Assembly: GCA_024682555.1 (NCBI GenBank)
Contig: JAIKZD010000119.1
Span: forward strand, 1-57,086
Length of the DNA stretch: 57,086 bases
Direction of reading: 5' to 3'
Source: Lachnospiraceae bacterium
GTDB taxonomy: Bacteria > Bacillota > Clostridia > Lachnospirales > Lachnospiraceae
The notes under the pieces were generated by a model. That model saw nothing but the letters and a program-made list of their open reading frames with translations. It ran no database searches and was not told where the DNA came from. Shown piece after piece: positions 52,328 through 57,086 of the stretch. The position numbers were made by a program, and so were the translations under genes. The stretch's first letter is position 1. Each line of letters starts with the position of its first letter.

Positions 52328-53317
52328 ATGAATAAAGAACAACTTCACGGATACATTTCCGGGAATACCGGAAATGAAAGCAATATCTGTCAGATATATG
52401 CGATCAAAGAAGGGAACACGGTTTATGATGACTGTTGGCGCGGATTTAAGACTTCGGATGCTGTGAATGTGAATTCTGTTACCAAAGGTGTTATGGCATT
52501 GCTTGCCGGAATTGCATTGGACAATGGTTTCATCAGAAGTGTGGATCAGAAGGTGATGGATTTCTTTCCGGATTACACTGTAAAGCGTGGGGAGAAAACT
52601 ATATTTGATGTTACGGTCAGGCACCTTCTGACTATGACGGCTCCGTACAAAGGGAAATCGGAGCCATGGAAAAAAGTGTGTACGTCCGACGACTGGACAC
52701 TTGCCATACTTGACTGTCTCGGCGGCCGCAAGGGAATTACCGGTGAATTCAGGTATGCTACGCTCGGCATTCAAATACTGGCAGGGATAATAGAGAGAGC
52801 AACCGGGGAAAAATGCATCGAATTTGCCAATAATAACCTGTTTGAGCCGTTGAACCTTCCAAAGCGCATACTGCATGGAGACAGCTCCAAAGAAGACCAG
52901 TTTGATTATTTTATGAACAAGAATCCCAGAAATTACGAGTGGTACTCGGATCCGCAGGGAACCGTAACCGCAGGCTGGGGATTGTGTATGTCAGCTAAAG
53001 ACATGGCAGCAGTCGGAGAACTTGTCCGTGACGGCGGCATGTACGACGGAAAGAGAATAATATCCGAAGAATATCTTCACGATATGCTTAAGCCTCATCT
53101 TAAACTCGGTGAAAGGATGGGATATATGAATTACGGATATCTGTGGTATAAGCCTTATGATGACAGAGATGTTTATGCGGCGATCGGTGACAGCGGCAAT
53201 ATTATCTATGTCAATAAAGAAGAGAACATTTCCTTAGGAATAACAGGTACCTTTAAGCCAAGGATTTTTGACAGGGTGCAGTTTATTGAGGAAAAAGTAT
53301 TGCCGGATATTGTTTGA
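52328..53317 (+). CDS. Serine hydrolase, beta-lactamase class C-like
   Basis: A 329-residue cytoplasmic serine hydrolase of the class C beta-lactamase/DD-peptidase/esterase group. The active-site SxxK is SVTK (Ser50, Lys53), the second motif is RYAT near residue 140 (Tyr as general base), and ITGTFK near the end may be the third. Segments VRHLLTMTAP and GLCMSAKDMAAVGELV are typical. There is no signal peptide, which argues for an esterase or peptidase with a small-molecule substrate rather than a secreted beta-lactamase. GAGAGGAGG precedes the ATG. It starts a run of small accessory genes. Confidence 0.88.
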   Translation: MNKEQLHGYISGNTGNESNICQIYAIKEGNTVYDDCWRGFKTSDAVNVNSVTKGVMALLAGIALDNGFIRSVDQKVMDFFPDYTVKRGEKTIFDVTVRHLLTMTAPYKGKSEPWKKVCTSDDWTLAILDCLGGRKGITGEFRYATLGIQILAGIIERATGEKCIEFANNNLFEPLNLPKRILHGDSSKEDQFDYFMNKNPRNYEWYSDPQGTVTAGWGLCMSAKDMAAVGELVRDGGMYDGKRIISEEYLHDMLKPHLKLGERMGYMNYGYLWYKPYDDRDVYAAIGDSGNIIYVNKEENISLGITGTFKPRIFDRVQFIEEKVLPDIV

Positions 53318-53436
53318 TAAAGATGTATCGTCTTTGTCCTGTATTGATAACCTGAAGATCCAAAGGCATGAGAGCAGGACATCTGTCCGGGAAATTGAAT
53401 CGAAAGGCCGGCTTAACCGGAGAAAGGATAGCAAAA

Positions 53437-53907
53437 ATGAATATAGAATATAAAAGATTATCTGAGAACGAATTGAGCAGGATCATAAAAATGAGGATAG
53501 ACCAGTTGACCGAAGAGTACACATCGGCGGGTAAAACTGTTCCGGAAGATGTGAATCTTGAGACATCGCTGATGGATTTTTATAAACGGAATATGGCTGC
53601 AGGCACTTATGTTTCCTGGCTTGCATTTGACGGGGATAAGATCGTGGGAACAAGCGGCATGTCTTTTGCGGAAAAGCCGCCTTACTTCGCATGCCCTTCG
53701 GGGAAAGTCGGCATCCTGTCCAGCATGTATACGGATCCGGATTATAGGCGGCTGGGAATTGCTACGAGTTTGCTTGACAAAGTGGTAAAAGAAGCAAAAG
53801 ACTATGGCTGCGGAACAATATATATCACGGCTTCGGATATGGGTGTAAAGCTGTATGAATCATATGGATTTAAGCATAACGGAAATTTCATGCAGTACAG
53901 TTTTTGA
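53437..53907 (+). CDS. GNAT family N-acetyltransferase
   Basis: A 156-residue acetyl-CoA-dependent acetyltransferase. The acetyl-CoA pyrophosphate loop reads RRLGIAT within YTDPDYRRLGIATSLLD, preceded by the strand VGILSSM, and the C-terminal YESYGFKHNG is the usual GNAT ending. The acceptor (small amine or protein) is unknown. The frame opens at 53368, but GAGAAAGGA lies about eight bases before the ATG at 53437, which also gives the standard length. It sits among other small modification enzymes. Confidence 0.88.
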   Translation: MNIEYKRLSENELSRIIKMRIDQLTEEYTSAGKTVPEDVNLETSLMDFYKRNMAAGTYVSWLAFDGDKIVGTSGMSFAEKPPYFACPSGKVGILSSMYTDPDYRRLGIATSLLDKVVKEAKDYGCGTIYITASDMGVKLYESYGFKHNGNFMQYSF

Positions 53908-53945
53908 CGGGGTTAAGAAAAATAACGCGATACAGGGAGGATATC

Positions 53946-54743
53946 ATGGAAAAGTACATTGAAGGGAATAAAGAGGCATGGGAAGAGGCTTTCGATAACA
54001 AAGATGCTTCCTGGGGTGCTGATATAACAGAGCGTATACGGAAAGAAGATTATCCGTTTTTTGAAAAGGAAATGGTTGAGGTTTTAAAAAGCCTTGATAC
54101 GGAAGGAAAGACAGTCGGCCAGTTCTGCTGTAATAACGGTCGTGAACTGCTTTCTCTGGTAAAAAACGGAAAAGCTGCTCAGGGAATCGGCTTTGATATT
54201 GCTGAGAACCAGGTTGCTTTTGCAAACGAAAAAGCAGGAGAACTCAACCTGCCGTGTGAATTTGAGGCCGTAAATGTCTATGATATCGATGATCGTTTTA
54301 AAGACCGGTTTGATATTGTGATCATTACCATAGGTGCACTGTGCTGGTTCGAAGATCTGAACCGCTTTTTTATGGTCGTGGCAAAATGCATGAAACGGGA
54401 AGCCGTGATCGTGCTTAACGAACAGCATCCCTGTACAAATATGCTTGCCACGGAAGGGGATGTAGAGTTTGATCCGGATCACAGGAAGGAATGTCATTTT
54501 TCATACTTCGAGCATGAATGGACCGGGAACGGAGGTATGTATTATATGACGCATAAGAACTATCATTCAAAGACTTTTACCGATTTTACTCATTCGATGT
54601 CGGAAATAATGTCGGGAATGTGTAATAACGGAATTGTCATTACAGGGTTTCGGGAGTTTGATTACGATATCAGCGGCGGATTTGCTCCGTTAGATCGCAG
54701 CGGTTTTCCGCTCTCTATGATCCTGCAGGGAAAGAAACTCTGA
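53946..54743 (+). CDS. Class I SAM-dependent methyltransferase
   Basis: A 265-residue methyltransferase. The SAM motif I region is VGQFCCNNGRELLSLV, in which the usual glycine-rich loop is changed to CCNNGRE. The acidic motif II residue lies in GIGFDIAENQV, and IVIITIGALCWFEDLNRFF corresponds to motif IV and after. The substrate is unknown; the type resembles small-molecule methyltransferases. The frame extends upstream to 53904, but GGGAGG is well placed for the ATG at 53946. The gap to the next gene (54744-55020) shows no promoter or terminator I can support. Confidence 0.83.
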   Translation: MEKYIEGNKEAWEEAFDNKDASWGADITERIRKEDYPFFEKEMVEVLKSLDTEGKTVGQFCCNNGRELLSLVKNGKAAQGIGFDIAENQVAFANEKAGELNLPCEFEAVNVYDIDDRFKDRFDIVIITIGALCWFEDLNRFFMVVAKCMKREAVIVLNEQHPCTNMLATEGDVEFDPDHRKECHFSYFEHEWTGNGGMYYMTHKNYHSKTFTDFTHSMSEIMSGMCNNGIVITGFREFDYDISGGFAPLDRSGFPLSMILQGKKL

Positions 54744-55020
54744 TAGTGTCCGGAACGGGGATCAGCCGGGAAAACAGGAAATCATAGAATTCTGTAAGAA
54801 TATTTAGGAATGACGATGGTGAGTTTTATATTTAGGGAGCCTTTGCTGTTTACACATTTTCTTTTTTACGATGCTGACGCGGCATATGGGAGCGGTTGAA
54901 TCTGATATTCATGTATGCACCGCTTCTTGTAGTTTCAATTAGACAGATTATAAAGGGATGACTGACTCGGCGGACTGACACAATAGTAAAGAAAATTGGA
55001 AGTTTATAGGATAACGTAAT

Positions 55021-55908
55021 ATGAGCAATGTGAAAAAAGGAAAGTTCGTTTATAAAAATGAAAACAGCATGAAAAAGATGCATGAGTTTTATGATAAGAC
55101 TCTTGCATCGCTTGACGTTCCTTATTCGGAAGCCTGTTTTGATACTTCTTTCGGTCAAACCCATTGCCTTCTTGTTGGAAATCCGGAAAAGCCAAGGATA
55201 TGTACAATACATGGAGGAAATGGGATTACAACATTGAATTTGAAACTGTTTCTTCCGTTGCTGGAGGAATACAGTATTATTGCTCCCGATGTGATCGGGA
55301 TGCCCGGTAAAAGTAATCCATATAGGAATATAAGCAGTAAGAAGGATGAATACGGACTGTGGATCAAGGAAGTACTGGATTATTATAAGGAAAAACGAAT
55401 ATCCTTTGCCGTATCTTCATACAGTTCTGCCATGTTTCTTTCATTTGCCAAGAGGTACCCGGAGATGGTTAGTAGCGCCTTGCTTCTGGTTCCGTCAGGG
55501 ATAGCGCATGGACCAATTCTGCCTATGCTGGGCAAGATGGTCGTTCCGTTTATGAAATACTATTTTAGTCCATCTGAAAAAACACTTGACGCAGTGATTG
55601 AATCTATGGGCGGAAAAGGTGATCCGGTATGGAGAGAATTCTTCAATATTATGATGTCATCTTATAAGATGGAGATGAGGCCGCCCAGGGAATACAAAAA
55701 GAATGAACTGATATCGTTTACGTCTCCGCTTCTCATAATCGCATCGGAAAATGACATATTCTTTCCAGCAAGCAGAGTATTCCGTAAAGCAAGAGAAATC
55801 TTTGCTGGATCTGTAACTACGGTAGAAATAGACAGTAAACATTTACCATCAGATGAAACGATGATCGATGTATGTAAACGGACGAAAGAGTTCTTTAAGA
55901 ACACGTAA
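55021..55908 (+). CDS. Alpha/beta hydrolase
   Basis: A 295-residue alpha/beta hydrolase. The oxyanion region is TIHGGNGITTL, followed by IIAPDVIGMPGKS. The nucleophile elbow reads SYSSA (candidate Ser135), not the usual GxSxG; the acid residue may be in ASENDIFF and the His in DSKHLPSDE. The changed elbow may narrow or abolish activity. There is no signal peptide. The ribosome site is weak (AGGATAACG). It lies upstream of a TetR gene that begins a second hydrolase operon. The substrate is unknown. Confidence 0.82.
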   Translation: MSNVKKGKFVYKNENSMKKMHEFYDKTLASLDVPYSEACFDTSFGQTHCLLVGNPEKPRICTIHGGNGITTLNLKLFLPLLEEYSIIAPDVIGMPGKSNPYRNISSKKDEYGLWIKEVLDYYKEKRISFAVSSYSSAMFLSFAKRYPEMVSSALLLVPSGIAHGPILPMLGKMVVPFMKYYFSPSEKTLDAVIESMGGKGDPVWREFFNIMMSSYKMEMRPPREYKKNELISFTSPLLIIASENDIFFPASRVFRKAREIFAGSVTTVEIDSKHLPSDETMIDVCKRTKEFFKNT

Positions 55909-56005
55909 CTGGAATATCTTACATGATAATTGACTAAGAGGAAGATGAGCGAAGTAACTTACTGCAATGATAACTCAAAAAAGGTAAATGATTGATTATA
56001 ATAAA

Positions 56006-56027
56006 TCGCTGTTTTAGCGAGTTTTTT
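56006..56027 (+). terminator. Short terminator after the alpha/beta hydrolase
   Basis: TCGCT and AGCGA pair around GTTTT and are followed by G and six T. The stem is only five to six pairs, so it may be partial. Confidence 0.6.
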
Positions 56028-56028
56028 A

Positions 56029-56057
56029 TTGACAAAAGATGATATCTAAATTAAAAT
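56029..56057 (+). promoter_or_regulatory. Sigma-A promoter of the tetR operon
   Basis: A perfect TTGACA (56029-56034) and TAAAAT (56052-56057) are 17 bases apart. The -35 follows directly after the terminator T tract. Confidence 0.8.
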
Positions 56058-56093
56058 GACACCAAGTCATTTATAATGATACGGTGTCATTTT
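56053..56093. promoter_or_regulatory. Probable TetR operator
   Basis: AAAATGACACC (56053-56063) and GGTGTCATTTT (56083-56093) form a perfect 11-base inverted repeat with a 19-base centre, overlapping the -10 and the expected transcription start. Placement and symmetry fit autorepression by the TetR protein encoded 58 bases downstream. Confidence 0.7.
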
Positions 56094-56150
56094 TGCGTTA
56101 ATATTTAATCTATTGTGTTACACAATAAGCTGAAGAAGTGAGAGGAAGTT

Positions 56151-56819
56151 ATGCCAAGAGTAACTAAAGAATACTATGAAATGAAGAAGAAAGAGATAAT
56201 TGATGCGGCTTACCGCGTATGCCTTAAGAAACCTATCACTGCGGTAGAGATGAAGGATGTGATAGCTGAGGCTGGCTTTTCTCATGGAGTTATATACAGA
56301 TATTATAAGGATCTAGATGAGATTCTCAGCGATATGGTCATAAGGATTAATACCGAAAACAGAATGGATGAAAAAGTTGAGAAGATTCTTTCTGAAGCTG
56401 GAACAGAAAACTGGGAGAAGGGCATCAGAAATATCTGCAGTAGTCTTTCTGATTACTTACAGAAGGTGGGAATTGATCTTCTTAAAGTTTCAATCTACTG
56501 TGATGTATTGGCAATGAGTGATCCTGAGAGAGTTCTGAAGATGGCTGAAAAACTAGGGAATAATGAGCAGAGCCCCCTGCTTTATCTCACAAACAGACTG
56601 ATTGAGTACCTGACGGAAGCGATAAAGAAAAACAAGCTAAAGCCAGTTAAAAGCGTAAAGGAGATAATGGAATTCTTCATTGCCTCATTTCATGGCATAG
56701 AAACAGGGTATGTGCTGGCTGAGAGTTATAAAGCAGAACATATTAGAGGAAATTATAAACCGGATGATATGCTTTCTTGTTTGGCAGATTCTATGGTACT
56801 TATGATGGGAGGACATTAA
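56151..56819 (+). CDS. TetR/AcrR family transcriptional regulator
   Basis: A 222-residue repressor with the standard TetR DNA-binding head: EIIDAAYRVCLKK, the helix-turn-helix AVEMKDVIAEAGFSHGVIYRYYKDLDEIL, of which GFSHGVIYRYY is the recognition helix. A helical ligand-binding domain of about 150 residues follows. GAGAGGAAG precedes the ATG. Its stop abuts the GTG start of a hydrolase gene, so it probably controls that gene and itself through the operator at 56053-56093. The effector is unknown. The region looks more AT-rich than genes to the left, judged by eye. Confidence 0.9.
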   Translation: MPRVTKEYYEMKKKEIIDAAYRVCLKKPITAVEMKDVIAEAGFSHGVIYRYYKDLDEILSDMVIRINTENRMDEKVEKILSEAGTENWEKGIRNICSSLSDYLQKVGIDLLKVSIYCDVLAMSDPERVLKMAEKLGNNEQSPLLYLTNRLIEYLTEAIKKNKLKPVKSVKEIMEFFIASFHGIETGYVLAESYKAEHIRGNYKPDDMLSCLADSMVLMMGGH

Positions 56820-57086
56820 GTGTTTTACAATGCAAAAGAAGATGATTTAAAAATAAGCACGGGAAATGTGCACTATATAACCTTCGGTAAAGGAAACAAG
56901 CCTCTTGTAATGATACCGGGACTCAGACTTGCAAATATAGCTGGCGGTTCAAAGCCAGTTGCCTGGTTCTATAGAATGTTTGCAAAGGAATATAAGGTTT
57001 ATATGTTCGACAGAAGGGACAACATTACAGAGCCTGTTACAATACATGATCTGGCTGAGGATACTGCAGATGCCATGAAGACGCTT
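56820..57086 (+). CDS. Alpha/beta hydrolase, N-terminal part (runs off the window)
   Basis: The frame starts with GTG immediately after the tetR stop and remains open for 89 codons to the window end. GGGAGG at 56808-56813 is well spaced for this GTG. The sequence VHYITFGKGNKPLVMIPGL, followed by KVYMFDRRDN and a helix TIHDLAEDTADAM, is the N-terminal half of an alpha/beta hydrolase just before its nucleophile elbow. It should be the regulated partner of the TetR repressor. Substrate and length cannot be judged. Confidence 0.82.
   Translation, partial: MFYNAKEDDLKISTGNVHYITFGKGNKPLVMIPGLRLANIAGGSKPVAWFYRMFAKEYKVYMFDRRDNITEPVTIHDLAEDTADAMKTL

Noticed and set aside
54850-55212. A minus-strand frame of 120 codons reaching into the gap before the alpha/beta hydrolase
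   Set aside because: Most of it is antisense to the hydrolase N-terminus, with no ribosome site and low-complexity translation.

Overview
The window looks like a chromosomal segment from an anaerobic, butyrate-forming Firmicute, most likely a rumen or gut member of the Lachnospiraceae (Butyrivibrio- or Coprococcus-like; this is inference from gene content). The signs are an EtfA C-terminus, a phosphate butyryltransferase/butyrate kinase pair, a four-subunit 2-oxoacid:ferredoxin oxidoreductase, Gram-positive surface-protein architecture, strong AGGAGG ribosome sites and rho-independent terminators. No tRNA, rRNA, CRISPR array, insertion sequence or phage gene was seen. No gap between genes exceeds 300 bases; the largest are 5338-5623, 54744-55020, 47371-47633 and 55909-56150.

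Layout. 1-4.2 kb: end of etfA, then a membrane diguanylate cyclase in one operon with ptb and buk. 4.3-5.3 kb: a zinc-ribbon methyltransferase. 5.6-23.5 kb: one 17.9-kb gene for a 5967-residue secreted, wall-anchored adhesin with about 39 tandem SpaA/Cna_B-type modules. 23.7-29.8 kb: porGDAB, followed on the same strand by a degenerate CobL/CbiT-like protein, a Y-family polymerase and a YolD-like protein. 29.9-32.7 kb: a PAS protein and a chemoreceptor. 32.7-41 kb: fumarase (minus), a coiled-coil protein, a DUF3737 beta-helix protein, rhamnose mutarotase, and on the minus strand a TIGR01440 protein and an ECF transporter S component. The ECF gene is divergent from a MocR-type regulator that has lost its PLP lysine and its C-terminus; an acyltransferase and an AmiS/UreI channel follow on the minus strand.

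41-45 kb holds the most unusual locus: a YbjN-fold protein followed 3 bases later by an 1157-residue soluble protein that joins a Clp-type AAA+ ATPase, a receiver-like domain and a complete FtsH-type AAA+ plus M41 zinc protease without any membrane segment. 45-51.8 kb: a metallophosphatase and an esterase (minus), a membrane-anchored Nudix-like protein, a thioesterase, an NlpC/P60 lipoprotein and a ylmH gene broken by an in-frame TAG. 51.8-57.1 kb: a run of small accessory enzymes (VOC, serine hydrolase, GNAT, methyltransferase, alpha/beta hydrolases) ending in a TetR regulator with a clear promoter and overlapping operator.

Functionally, the left end and the por operon belong to central fermentation (2-oxoacid to acyl-CoA plus reduced ferredoxin; butyryl-CoA to butyrate plus ATP). 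The giant adhesin and P60 lipoprotein belong to the cell surface. The YbjN/AAA-REC-FtsH pair looks like a dedicated, possibly signal-gated, cytosolic unfoldase-protease.
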